A stretch of 17,378 bases of DNA from an uncultured Parasphingopyxis sp. Its GTDB lineage: Bacteria > Pseudomonadota > Alphaproteobacteria > Sphingomonadales > Sphingomonadaceae. The stretch's first letter is position 1. Each line of letters begins with the position of its first letter. Shown one piece after another: positions 1 through 7,622 of this stretch. The position numbers and the translations under genes are program-made. The stretch lies in assembly GCA_905479515.1 (NCBI GenBank), contig CAJQMX010000160.1:1-17378 (forward strand). The letters are read 5' to 3'. The notes under the pieces were generated by a model that saw only the letters and a list, made by a program, of their open reading frames with translations, searched no databases and was not told where the DNA came from.

Positions 1-297
1 GTGGCCGCAACCGCCGCGAAAACGCCAATCCTTGTCGTCACACGCAGCGAAAAAGGTGCGATTGCCGTTAAAGATGGTGAGCGCTTCACAGTCGCTGCCG
101 AGCCGATTGAACAGATGGTCGATGCCACAGGCGCAGGCGACCAGTTCGCCGCCGGTTTCCTTGTCGGTCAGGCAGAAGGCCGCTCAATCGAAGACAGCCT
201 CACCATCGGCGCAGTGTGTGCCGCCGAAGTGATCCAGCATTATGGCCCGCGCCCCGAAGCCGATATCAGGGCGCTGGTTTCCAAACGGCTGGGCTAG
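1..297 (+). CDS. PfkB-family kinase, C-terminal part (adenosine-kinase-like)
   Basis: This is the last ~98 codons of a ribokinase/PfkB-family kinase; the frame is open from the window edge, so the GTG at position 1 is probably an internal valine. The PfkB signature 2 is plain: DATGAGDQFAAGF at residues 41-53 of the visible part. In this family the Asp of GAGD (residue 47 here) is the catalytic base that activates the sugar hydroxyl for ATP-dependent phosphorylation. The closing HYGPRP motif resembles adenosine-kinase-like PfkB proteins annotated in alphaproteobacteria. Substrate-recognition residues lie in the missing N-terminal part, so adenosine specificity is inference. The stop codon overlaps the stop of the convergent transporter gene by four bases (CTAG). 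Confidence 0.85.
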   Translation: MAATAAKTPILVVTRSEKGAIAVKDGERFTVAAEPIEQMVDATGAGDQFAAGFLVGQAEGRSIEDSLTIGAVCAAEVIQHYGPRPEADIRALVSKRLG

Positions 298-1733
298 AAA
301 CCCAGTCTGGCAAGCAGCCCCGGGAACAGACCGAAGATCAGGATCAGGCCGACTGCAATCGGGCTGACCCAGGCGACGAGAAATCGCCACAGGCCGAACA
401 TCGAACCCTGAAGGCCCGATTCATTCTCGACGAGCTTTTTATCCGCACGCCACCCGACGAAGATCGCCGTTAGAAGCGCGGCCACCGGCAGCATCACCTT
501 GCCGGTAAAGCCGTCAATCGAGTCCAGAATGTCGGTTTCAGCGAAAATTCCCCAGAATGCCAGCGGACGAACATCCGACAGGACATTGTAGCCCAGCGCA
601 CAAAGCACGCCGATCAGGAAAGCGCTGACGGCGAATATCCCGGTGGACTTTTTCCGCGACCAGCCGCGTTCGTTGATGCCCCAGCTTGTCGGGCCTTCGA
701 GCAGGGAAATCGAACTGGTCAGTGCCGCGAAGAAAATCAGCACGAAGAAAAGGAAACCGATAAGGGACCCTGCCGGCATCTGCTGGAAGGCGACCGGAAG
801 CGACTGGAAAACCAGGGTGGGACCAGCCGCCGGATCGAGGCCCACCGCGAAAACAATGGGGAAAATCATCAGGCCAGCGATAATGGCGACGCCGGTATCA
901 GCGCAGGCGATCAGTACCGCCGTCGGCGCGAGCCTGGTTTCCTTCGAGACATAGGCACCATAGGTCATCAGCGCAGCCGAACCGAGGCTCATCGAAAAAA
1001 GCGCCTGCCCCAATGCCTCGTTCATGGCCTGCCCGGTGAGGCGGGAAAAGTCCGGCTGGAACATGAAGGCCAGCGTTTCCGTCATATCGCCGACTATCGC
1101 ACCATAAACGGTGATGCCGATCAACAGGACGAAAAAGGCCGGCATCAGCCAGATGGCTGCCTTTTCAATGCCATCATGGACGCCGCTGGCGACCACCCAA
1201 TAGGTGATCCCGATAAACACCAAATGCATGGCTATGAGCATCAAAGGATTGCCGAGAAGGCCGCCCAGGCGGCCCTGTACGGCCTCCGATGTTTCGCCTT
1301 GGAGCGCCGATGCAAAAGGATCGCCGGAAGTCAGCGCGCCGAAGAAATCAGCGCCCATAACCCCTGCATAATAAAGCACCCAGCCGGCAACAACGCTGTA
1401 AAAGGATACGATCAGGAAGGCGGCAGCAATTTCGATCCAGCCAAGAGCGGCCCATCGGCTGCTCCGGCCAGAGGCTGCGGCGACATTGCGCGTACTGCCC
1501 ACGGCATCGCTGCCCCCGGCCCGGCCAATCAGGATTTCGGAAAGAACCAGCGGCAAGCCGATCAGGACAACACAGCCGATATAGAAGATAACAAACGCAC
1601 CGCCGCCATTTTCACCGGCAAGGGTCGGGAAGCGCCAGACATTGCCGAGCCCGACAGCGGCTCCAATGGCCGCCAATATAAAGGCCCATTTGGAGGACCA
1701 GCCCTCGCTCGTCTGATGCGTTGCTGCCACCAC
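294..1733 (-). CDS. Sodium-dependent transporter, NSS/SNF family
   Basis: This is an integral inner-membrane symporter of the neurotransmitter:sodium symporter (LeuT-fold) family, expected to import an amino acid or similar solute with Na+. It is about 479 residues, normal for bacterial members, with roughly a dozen hydrophobic segments. The first membrane helix carries the family signature GAAVGLGNVWRFP (about residues 24-36), which contributes Na+ and substrate sites in LeuT. The TM6-type stretch ALFSMSLGSAALMTYGAYV is also recognisable. For the start, a TTG at 1748 extends the frame, but a good GGGGAG ribosome site sits about 8 bases before tandem GTG codons at 1733 and 1730, so I prefer 1733. 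The gene lies 40 bases downstream of the HIT gene on the same strand, possibly co-transcribed. The substrate is unknown. Confidence 0.9.
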   Translation of the reverse strand: MVAATHQTSEGWSSKWAFILAAIGAAVGLGNVWRFPTLAGENGGGAFVIFYIGCVVLIGLPLVLSEILIGRAGGSDAVGSTRNVAAASGRSSRWAALGWIEIAAAFLIVSFYSVVAGWVLYYAGVMGADFFGALTSGDPFASALQGETSEAVQGRLGGLLGNPLMLIAMHLVFIGITYWVVASGVHDGIEKAAIWLMPAFFVLLIGITVYGAIVGDMTETLAFMFQPDFSRLTGQAMNEALGQALFSMSLGSAALMTYGAYVSKETRLAPTAVLIACADTGVAIIAGLMIFPIVFAVGLDPAAGPTLVFQSLPVAFQQMPAGSLIGFLFFVLIFFAALTSSISLLEGPTSWGINERGWSRKKSTGIFAVSAFLIGVLCALGYNVLSDVRPLAFWGIFAETDILDSIDGFTGKVMLPVAALLTAIFVGWRADKKLVENESGLQGSMFGLWRFLVAWVSPIAVGLILIFGLFPGLLARLGF

Positions 1734-1773
1734 CGTTATTCTCCCCAATATCCTGTTAAGCGGAACCTAGCGC

Positions 1774-2154
1774 CTAGCTGCGCGCAAGCATAGGCCCGAG
1801 AGGTTTCCCACCAAATAGATGGACATGCAGATGCGGGACTTCCTGATGGCCGTGACCGCCGATATTGGCGAGGAGCCGATAGCCGGGTTCGACAAGGCCA
1901 AGATCGCGGGCGATCGAACCGACTGTGCGAATGAAATTTGCGATCTCGGCATCCGGCGCTGTGGCTGAAAAATCGTCCCAGCTGACATATTCGCCCTTGG
2001 GGATCACCAGTATATGGATCGGCGCCTGCGGGTTGATATCCTTGAAGGCGAGAACGTGATCGTCCTCATATACCGTATCGTTGGGAATCTCGCCGCGCAG
2101 GATCTTCGCGAAAATATTGTCCGGGTCATAGGGCTGGGTGGCGTCGATCGGCAT
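1774..2154 (-). CDS. HIT-family nucleotide-binding hydrolase (HINT-like)
   Basis: This is a 126-residue histidine-triad protein, the usual length for bacterial HINT-type enzymes, which hydrolyse nucleoside phosphoramidates or acyl-adenylates in the cytosol. The C-terminal triad PHLHVHLFGG is intact: H108, H110 and H112, with H110 the expected nucleophile by family analogy. The N-terminal NIFAKILRGEIP is also typical. The frame stays open to 2406, but AAAGGAG lies 6-7 bases before the ATG at 2154, and the family N-terminus begins there; an alternative ATG at 2184 would add ten residues. The extra upstream frame overlaps the divergent gene at 2261 and does not look like protein. It probably heads a small operon with the NSS transporter. 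Confidence 0.92.
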   Translation of the reverse strand: MPIDATQPYDPDNIFAKILRGEIPNDTVYEDDHVLAFKDINPQAPIHILVIPKGEYVSWDDFSATAPDAEIANFIRTVGSIARDLGLVEPGYRLLANIGGHGHQEVPHLHVHLFGGKPLGPMLARS

Positions 2155-2164
2155 GAATGCTCCT

Positions 2165-2192
2165 TTGTCGTTGGCTTGTGCCATCCTATAAT
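2165..2192 (+). promoter_or_regulatory. Candidate promoter for the secreted protein gene
   Basis: A perfect TATAAT lies at 2187-2192 with TTGTCG at 2165-2170, a spacing of 16 bases. It would give a leader of roughly 60 bases before the ATG at 2261. It also overlaps the 5' end of the divergent HIT gene. This is a consensus match by eye only. Confidence 0.35.
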
Positions 2193-2260
2193 TGCGATCA
2201 CAGCATATCCAGTGCGGTCGTGATAGCGCCGTTATCTGACACCTTGGGGAAGAGACCGTA

Positions 2261-2716
2261 ATGACCATGCTTCGAACCGCTGCGTTTCTGGCTGCGATAA
2301 GCCTGCCGATAGCCGCCCAGGCGCAGCCGACCGGCTTCGAGGATTGCGAAAATGCCTGGCCCGCCCAACTCCAGAATCTGGCGATAGGCGAGAATGGCGA
2401 GGGCATCCGAACCTTTTATGAGGGGGCCGTCACCCTTTTACAGATCGATACGATCGAACCGGCCGCTGCATCAGGCGGCTTCATCGTGATGATGTGGACC
2501 GGCTCGGAGCTCAGCGATATCAACCGGCAATGCTGGGTTATTGCTGGCCAAGGCGGGATCGATGTCGATGCGACCGAGTCCAGCTATGATCCGGCCGCAG
2601 GGCTGACCCTGTCCGTTCCGACGAGCAGATACAGCCAAGAGGATGGCAGCCTGATCGAACGGACAATCCGGTTCCGCCTCAATGTCGATGCGGGCACATT
2701 AACCCCGCTCGAGTGA
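2261..2716 (+). CDS. Small secreted protein of unknown function
   Basis: This gene encodes 151 residues that I cannot assign to a family. The N-terminus is a classical Sec signal peptide: Arg at position 5, a hydrophobic core (about 6-18) and an AQA-type signal peptidase I site near residue 22. The mature part is about 130 residues, acidic, with two cysteines (in EDCENAW and RQCWVIAG) that could form one disulfide in the periplasm. Alternating hydrophobic stretches suggest a small beta-rich domain. The start is supported by GGGGAAGAG upstream of ATG; a second ATG two codons later is possible. It is divergent from the HIT gene and ends 14 bases from the convergent MaoC gene. Neighbours give no functional clue. 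Confidence 0.75.
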   Translation: MTMLRTAAFLAAISLPIAAQAQPTGFEDCENAWPAQLQNLAIGENGEGIRTFYEGAVTLLQIDTIEPAAASGGFIVMMWTGSELSDINRQCWVIAGQGGIDVDATESSYDPAAGLTLSVPTSRYSQEDGSLIERTIRFRLNVDAGTLTPLE

Positions 2717-2730
2717 GGCAGGGTCAGGCT

Positions 2731-3189
2731 CTAGCCTTGCGGTTTCTTCTTCTGCAATCCTGAGCGTTTGCAGGTCGCGACAAGATCGCCATGCTGGTTA
2801 TAGGCCCGGTGCTCGAACGTCACGATGCCCTGATCAGGGCGGGATTTGGACTCGCGCAGGCCGATAACCTCGGTCTCGACGCGCACGGTATCGCCGTGGA
2901 AAAGCGGCTTGGGAAAGCGCACATCATCCCAGCCGAGATTGGCGACCGCCGTGCCGAGCGTCGTATCGCCGACCGATACGCCGACCATCAGTGAAAGCGT
3001 ATAACAGCTGTTGACGATCCGCGTGCCGAACTCGGTCTCGGTCTTGCAATATTCCTCGTCGAGATGGAGCTGGGCCGGATTGTGCGTCATCGTTGTGAAC
3101 AGCACATTGTCCGTCTCGGTAATCGTCCGGCGAATCGGATGATCGAAATGCTGCCCGACTTCGAGTTCGTCAAACCATTTGCCTGCCAT
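2731..3189 (-). CDS. MaoC-type (hot-dog fold) dehydratase
   Basis: This is a 152-residue single hot-dog-domain protein of the MaoC/(R)-specific enoyl-CoA hydratase superfamily, expected to add or remove water across a CoA thioester. The hydratase loop is recognisable as [14 protein letters not shown] (34-47), but the usual GDxNPxHxD spacing is altered. T35 sits where the catalytic Asp is expected, and one extra residue lies before H42. That variant resembles the mesaconyl-/methylmalyl-CoA dehydratase branch as I recall it. The ATG at 3189 is chosen over the longer frame (to 3303) because the family N-terminus starts there and a GTGGAG ribosome site precedes it. The gene is divergent from an acyl-CoA dehydrogenase, with which it probably shares a pathway. 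Confidence 0.88.
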   Translation of the reverse strand: MAGKWFDELEVGQHFDHPIRRTITETDNVLFTTMTHNPAQLHLDEEYCKTETEFGTRIVNSCYTLSLMVGVSVGDTTLGTAVANLGWDDVRFPKPLFHGDTVRVETEVIGLRESKSRPDQGIVTFEHRAYNQHGDLVATCKRSGLQKKKPQG

Positions 3190-3233
3190 TTGCACTGCTC
3201 CACTGGATGTTCTTTGGGCTACCCCTAGCAATA

Positions 3234-3246
3234 ACTGGCGACCAGT
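3234..3246. promoter_or_regulatory. Inverted repeat in the MaoC / acyl-CoA dehydrogenase divergent promoter region
   Basis: ACTGG-CGA-CCAGT is a 5-bp-arm inverted repeat with a 3-base spacer, inside the 133-base gap between the divergent genes. It is followed at 3253-3261 by GAACTGACC, whose reverse complement GGTCAGTTC recurs in another divergent promoter region (6176-6184). An operator for a TetR- or GntR-type regulator is possible. No regulator gene lies in the window. Confidence 0.3.
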
Positions 3247-3322
3247 AAAATTGAACTGACCTTGTGTCCTGCCGGTCACCCAATACAGTCCGCCACAACT
3301 CACAATCAGGAAAGCGTATCAC

Positions 3323-4483
3323 ATGGATTTTCAACTCAGCGAAGAACAGGCCGAATTGCAGGAAGCGGCGCGCAAATTTGCCCGCGCCGAAACGATGGAC
3401 CTAGCGCGTGAGCTGGAGGAGACGAACACGCCGGTGCCGCTCGCCATGCGCCGCCGCTATGGTGAGATGGGTTTTCTGGGGGTCAATCTGCCGGTCGAGC
3501 ATGGCGGAATGGGGTTGGGGCATCTGGAGGCACTGCTCGTGCTTGAACAGTTCGCGATGGTTTCTGTCGCTGTCGCCTTCCCTATCTTCGAAGCGCTGAC
3601 CGGCCCGGTCCGCACGATCCAGCATTTCGCATCGGACGCGCTCAAGGCCGAGATCATCCCGCAAGTCATCAAGGGCGATTGTGTCGTCGCCGTCTCCATG
3701 TCCGAACCGGAGGCGGGTACTGCGCTCACTGACCTGAAGACCACAGGACGCATTGAAGGCGATGAGATCGTGATCAACGGGCAGAAACGCTGGTGCTCGG
3801 GAGCGGGCCATTCGGATGTCTATATCGTCTATTGCCGCCTGTCGGACGCCCCGGGCGCAAAAGGCATCGGTGCGGTGCTGGTTGAAAAGGAGCGCAAAGG
3901 CGTCAGCTTTGGCAGGCCGGAAGAGCTTATGGGTTTTCGCGGCATCCCCTCGGCCGATATCTTTCTGGACGAGGTTCGTGTGCCGGCTGGCAACATGATC
4001 GTGCCCGCAGGAGGATTTGCGCAACTGATGCAGGCATTCAGCCTTGAACGCTGCGGCAATGCGACCATGTCGCTCGGCCTGGCCGCTGCCGCGCTTGAGG
4101 AGGCAACTGCCTATGCGCAGGAACGCGAACAATTCGGCAAGCCCATTGTGGAGTTTCAGGCCATCCAGTTGAAAATTGCTTCGATGGCCATGAAGGTCGA
4201 GGCGGCGCGCCTGCTTATCTATCGCGCAGCAGTCAATGCATCACAGGGCCTGCCGACCATCTTCGAAAGCAGCGTCGGCAAGTGTTTCGCCAACGAAATC
4301 GTGCGCGAAGTGACGGCAGATGGCCTGCAGATCATGGGCGGTTATGGCTATTCGAAGGAATATGGGATGGAGCAGCGGGTTCGCGACGGCTTCGCCTGGG
4401 GCATCGCCGGAGGGACCACCGACGTCCAGAAAACCAACATCGCGGCGGCCCTGATCGGCAGGCGGTTCAACCAGCGGAGCTGA
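3323..4483 (+). CDS. Acyl-CoA dehydrogenase (single-subunit type)
   Basis: This is a 386-residue FAD-dependent acyl-CoA dehydrogenase that should introduce an alpha,beta double bond into an acyl-CoA, passing electrons to ETF. The three-domain order is normal: N-terminal helical domain (from FQLSEEQAELQEAARKFARA), middle beta domain with VAVSMSEPEAGTALTDLKT (flavin/substrate region), and C-terminal helical domain. The EQFGKPI segment near residue 270 (Arg-x-QFG class, flavin contact) and GGYGYSKEYGMEQRVRD near 340-356 are present. E346 of KEYG is at the MCAD-type catalytic-base position, so the protein looks active. The usual EGT near the C-terminus is replaced by AGGTTDVQ. AGGAAAG precedes the ATG. 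It ends 13 bases from the convergent thiolase-like gene. Chain-length or ring specificity cannot be told. Confidence 0.93.
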   Translation: MDFQLSEEQAELQEAARKFARAETMDLARELEETNTPVPLAMRRRYGEMGFLGVNLPVEHGGMGLGHLEALLVLEQFAMVSVAVAFPIFEALTGPVRTIQHFASDALKAEIIPQVIKGDCVVAVSMSEPEAGTALTDLKTTGRIEGDEIVINGQKRWCSGAGHSDVYIVYCRLSDAPGAKGIGAVLVEKERKGVSFGRPEELMGFRGIPSADIFLDEVRVPAGNMIVPAGGFAQLMQAFSLERCGNATMSLGLAAAALEEATAYAQEREQFGKPIVEFQAIQLKIASMAMKVEAARLLIYRAAVNASQGLPTIFESSVGKCFANEIVREVTADGLQIMGGYGYSKEYGMEQRVRDGFAWGIAGGTTDVQKTNIAAALIGRRFNQRS

Positions 4484-4496
4484 GCGTCGACAAGGA

Positions 4497-6032
4497 TCAG
4501 TCGGCAAAGGTGAAGATATTGCGGCTATCCTTTGCCTCGCACACAGCAATCTTCCGTCCGAACGGCTCGCCTTCCTGCAAAATGGCAAGCGTCTCCGCGT
4601 CGTCCGCCGCGACATTGGCGGCGATCCGCGTGCCGTCATCCGTCCGCGCGACGACTGCGGCAACCGTGCCTTTCTTGCCGGGCATGATCGTATAGGTTTC
4701 GACCACCGCATCGCCTGCAAAACTGTCTGCAACCGCGCATTTTTCGGGCTGATCAGTCAGCGTTTGATACCGCTGTGCGCTGGTCCAATCGGCAGCCCGG
4801 CGGGAATAGATGCCGGTTGCATATTTGCTCATGAAACCACCATTGGCTCCGACCAGTGCATAGCCATTTGCGTCCTTACGCAGCCTTTGCACGGCTTCGA
4901 CAATGGCATGACCGGAGTAATTGTTCCCCGCCCCGCCAAAAAAGGGCAGCCCTCCGGTCAGGGTCAGGCCGCGTGGATCATCCGGCGCAATGCCAAACGC
5001 ATCGAGGATATTGAACACAGGTATTGCGAAACAGCTGTAGAGGTCGAGACAGGTGACTTCATCCACGTCAATCCCGGCAATGGCGAGCGCGTCTGCAACC
5101 GAATCAATAGACGCCTGACTCTTTTCCATTTCGGGCCGCTCGAGAACCGACAATTCCTTGGCATCGGTGACCGCGTGGATATGCACCCATCTGTCTTCGG
5201 GAATACCAAGCTCCCGCGCCTTGCCGGCCGAGACGATCATAATTGCCGCCGCCTGGTTCACCTGATCGCGCGCTACCGTCATCCGCGTATACGGTTCCGC
5301 GACAATACGATTGCGCTCGGTAACCGTCGCCAGCTCTTCGGCGGGCCGGGCAACCGGCGCGGCGGCAAAAGGATTGGCGGCAGCCACATCACTGAACGGC
5401 GCGAACAGTTCACCAATCTCCCTGCGATAATCGTCCAGCGCCGTTCCGCGTTTCGCACGCCGCGCGTTTTCGAACAGGGCGTAAAGCGGGATCGGCGCAG
5501 CAAGGCGGTGCGCAATCAATGTCTTGTCGAGCAGGCCTCGCATCCCGAAACCGCGATCTTCAAGCTGACCCTCCACCTCTTCGGACCAGTCCGGCTTTTC
5601 CCCCTTGCTCATCAGGGTAAGCACGGTCGAAATCGCCTCAGATCCTACAATCGCAGCGACTTCGGATCGACCTTCAGCAATATCCTTAGCAAATTCGCCG
5701 ACAAGTTTCTGCGGCCCCTGCCCGCCCACGATTTCAAGGATCGAGCGCTCGGGACTTGCGCCAACCCGCGCGCCATAGGAGCGCGGCGGATTGTTGGATT
5801 TGCCGAAGGGAACGGGGGCACCCGGCGTCGAGATTTCGAACTGACGGATCGCGGCAATGGTATCGATAGAACCAGCCAAATCGCCCGTTGCTCCGCTATC
5901 GGCGATAGCCGCCGCCAGCGCCTTGCCGCCAAGGTCCATCGGCGAGAATGCCTGATAATCGGGGTCGTCGGGGCGTTCGGCATATTGGCCGACACCGATG
6001 ATGACGGGTGTTGAATCTGCAATTGCTGTCAT
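4497..6032 (-). CDS. Thiolase-like protein with C-terminal extra domain, nucleophilic Cys absent (TLP1-like)
   Basis: This is a 511-residue protein with a thiolase fold over about residues 8-410, followed by a ~100-residue extra domain like the OB-type C-terminal domain of mycobacterial thiolase-like protein type 1. Recognisable thiolase landmarks are SPMDLGGKALAAAI (30-43), GGAGNNYSGHAIVEAV (366-381; H375 at the catalytic-His position) and NGGFMSKYATG (397-407). The loop that holds the acyl-accepting cysteine in true thiolases reads EIVGGQGPQKLV (100-111), with no cysteine, and the first Cys of the whole protein is C328. The second thiolase Cys (CxG near the C-terminus of the core) is also absent. 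Family knowledge says such proteins bind CoA but are not classical thiolases; some Cys-less thiolase folds act as retro-aldolases with a DUF35 partner. It is divergent from the gene at 6230. Confidence 0.88.
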   Translation of the reverse strand: MTAIADSTPVIIGVGQYAERPDDPDYQAFSPMDLGGKALAAAIADSGATGDLAGSIDTIAAIRQFEISTPGAPVPFGKSNNPPRSYGARVGASPERSILEIVGGQGPQKLVGEFAKDIAEGRSEVAAIVGSEAISTVLTLMSKGEKPDWSEEVEGQLEDRGFGMRGLLDKTLIAHRLAAPIPLYALFENARRAKRGTALDDYRREIGELFAPFSDVAAANPFAAAPVARPAEELATVTERNRIVAEPYTRMTVARDQVNQAAAIMIVSAGKARELGIPEDRWVHIHAVTDAKELSVLERPEMEKSQASIDSVADALAIAGIDVDEVTCLDLYSCFAIPVFNILDAFGIAPDDPRGLTLTGGLPFFGGAGNNYSGHAIVEAVQRLRKDANGYALVGANGGFMSKYATGIYSRRAADWTSAQRYQTLTDQPEKCAVADSFAGDAVVETYTIMPGKKGTVAAVVARTDDGTRIAANVAADDAETLAILQEGEPFGRKIAVCEAKDSRNIFTFAD

Positions 6033-6175
6033 GGTCTCGCATCGTCCCTGTTCATATATATGGCGATGGCCCTAGCCCAACCAGCAGCCGCACGAAACAC
6101 CGGACGGCTTATCATTTCCCATGCTTCCCATCACAACTGGTCACTGTTACGCACGAAAAAAATCCGCCTAAACGC

Positions 6176-6190
6176 GGTCAGTTCTGGCGA
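6176..6190. promoter_or_regulatory. Candidate shared operator word in the 6033-6229 divergent region
   Basis: GGTCAGTTCTGGCGA combines two words that also occur in the 3190-3322 divergent region (GGTCAGTTC on the opposite strand at 3253-3261, CTGGCGA at 3235-3241). It lies 40 bases before the ATG of the AhpD-like gene. AACTGGTCACTGTT at 6135-6148 is a related, imperfect dyad. A common regulator is inference. Confidence 0.25.
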
Positions 6191-6229
6191 ATAGCAAAAC
6201 CGGCCGTTCGCCTTCCAAGGGAGAATTCG

Positions 6230-6829
6230 ATGGCCTTTGTCGCACCTCTATCTCAGGATGAGATTCCCGAAGACCTCAAGCCGATACTTGCGATCAGCGA
6301 GGCGCGTATGGGCTTCATCCCCAACTCGCTGTTGACCATGGCGCGCTGGCCGGACCTTGTCCGTGCTTTCGTGCCGATGGTCGCTACTGTGTTCGGCGAG
6401 GGAACAGTGCCTCCGGATCTCAAGCAGATGATCGCGGCGGTCGTCAGCAGTGCAGCAGGTTGTCGATATTGTCAGGCCCATACGACGCACGGCTCAGCCA
6501 AGAAAATGGGAGTCGCCGAGGAAAAGGTGGCCAAGGTTTGGGAGTATCAGACCAGCAATCTTTTCTCGGATGCCGAGAGGGCCGCGCTTGATCTGGCGCT
6601 TGCGGCAGGACAATCGCCCAACGCCGCCCAAGACGCGCATTTCAAAGCATTACGAAACCATTATAATGAGCGCGAAATCGTTGAAATTGTCGGCGCGATA
6701 TCGGTTCTCGGCTTTCTCAATCGGTGGAACGATACAATGGCAACGACGTTAGAGGATGGTCCGCGTGCCTTTGCTGAGACAGTGATGAGCCCCGCTGGTT
6801 GGGACGTTGGCAAGCACACCCAAACCTAA
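6230..6829 (+). CDS. Carboxymuconolactone decarboxylase / AhpD-like protein
   Basis: This is a 199-residue all-helical AhpD-like protein. The core motif CRYCQAHTTH puts C78, C81 and H84 in the CxxC-x2-H arrangement used by alkylhydroperoxidase AhpD for redox chemistry. Members with this motif are usually peroxidase/disulfide-reductase types rather than true decarboxylases. The segment ARMGFIPNSLLTMARWP is typical of the peroxidase-related group. The frame is open back to 6008, but GGGAG 5-6 bases before the ATG at 6230 and the family N-terminus (MAFVAPLSQDEIPEDLKP) set the start. It is divergent from the thiolase-like gene and ends 28 bases from the convergent crotonase. Its role in the cluster (peroxide protection or a pathway-specific redox step) is not evident. 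Confidence 0.88.
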   Translation: MAFVAPLSQDEIPEDLKPILAISEARMGFIPNSLLTMARWPDLVRAFVPMVATVFGEGTVPPDLKQMIAAVVSSAAGCRYCQAHTTHGSAKKMGVAEEKVAKVWEYQTSNLFSDAERAALDLALAAGQSPNAAQDAHFKALRNHYNEREIVEIVGAISVLGFLNRWNDTMATTLEDGPRAFAETVMSPAGWDVGKHTQT

Positions 6830-6857
6830 GGTCATGCTGCGGAAATAGCGCCAAACA

Positions 6858-7622
6858 TTAAAACTCCGGCTTTCGTTTTCCAAGAAACGCAGCAGCGCCC
6901 CGGATAAAATCCTCGCCCTGAAAGGCGTCTGCGAACTGGGCTTCCGTTTCGGCATCGTCATCGGCCTGTCCGTCCAGAATCCGGCGGATGATCGCCTTGC
7001 TCATGATCTGGCTGTGCGAGGAAACCGAGGCCATGGACTCGGCCAGCGCCGCCGCCTCACCATAGGGATCATCGACTAGGATCGTGACCAGCCCGATATC
7101 GCGCGCTTCATCGGCTGGCAAAAGCTGCCCGGTAAACAGGATGCGCTTGGCCTGAGACGGGCCGATCAGATCGACGAGCAGCTTGGTATCGTGCAGCGAA
7201 TAGACAAGGCCGAGCTTGGCGGGCGTAATTCCAAAGCGCGCTTTGGGACCGGCCACCCGCATATCGCAGGCAATTGCGACGCCGCAGCCACCGCCGATAC
7301 AATCATGATCGATAATGGCGACGGTCGGCTTGGGTGCACGGGCGAGTTCATGCTGAACCTTGCGGATCGCCACCTGATTGCGTGCGCGCCATGCCGGATC
7401 ATTGGCACCGGCAGCAAATTCGCTGATATCGGCACCGGCGCTAAACGCGCTGTCTTTCTGGCTGGCATGCACCAACAGGACGCGAATCGCATCATCATCC
7501 ATCGCATCAGCGAGCAGGTCAGGAAAAAGCTCCCACATCTCCTGCGAGAAGGCGTTGCGCTTGGCTGGTCGATCAATGATCAGATGCGCGATCTTGCCGG
7601 ATTTTTCGAGGCGTAAGGTCAT
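6858..7622 (-). CDS. Crotonase-family protein lacking both hydratase glutamates
   Basis: This is a 254-residue crotonase-superfamily enzyme, normal length. The CoA-thioester oxyanion hole is intact: AFSAGADI (59-66) and IGGGCGVA (109-116). In enoyl-CoA hydratase the two general acid/base glutamates lie in GGGCE and in FGxPE. Here they read GGGCG (G114) and FGITP (P134), so neither glutamate is present. A classical syn-hydratase role is therefore unlikely; isomerase, hydrolase, decarboxylase or C-C bond chemistry remain open. The start ATG overlaps the CoA-transferase stop as ATGA (7619-7622), so the two are almost certainly translated together from one mRNA, and the transferase probably supplies this enzyme's CoA-thioester substrate or acts close to it. 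Confidence 0.9.
   Translation of the reverse strand: MTLRLEKSGKIAHLIIDRPAKRNAFSQEMWELFPDLLADAMDDDAIRVLLVHASQKDSAFSAGADISEFAAGANDPAWRARNQVAIRKVQHELARAPKPTVAIIDHDCIGGGCGVAIACDMRVAGPKARFGITPAKLGLVYSLHDTKLLVDLIGPSQAKRILFTGQLLPADEARDIGLVTILVDDPYGEAAALAESMASVSSHSQIMSKAIIRRILDGQADDDAETEAQFADAFQGEDFIRGAAAFLGKRKPEF

Noticed and set aside
2155..2406. 84-residue N-terminal extension of the HIT protein
   Set aside because: A strong ribosome site and the family N-terminus place the start at 2154, and the extension runs through the promoter and signal-peptide region of the divergent gene.
3401..4132. 243-codon minus-strand frame inside the acyl-CoA dehydrogenase
   Set aside because: Overlaps the intact dehydrogenase completely and shows no protein-like hydrophobic pattern or family motif.
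4764..6014. 416-codon open frame on the plus strand opposite the thiolase-like gene
   Set aside because: Its translation is rich in Arg, His and Gly with no domain pattern, and it is the antisense shadow of a clear gene, common in GC-rich DNA.
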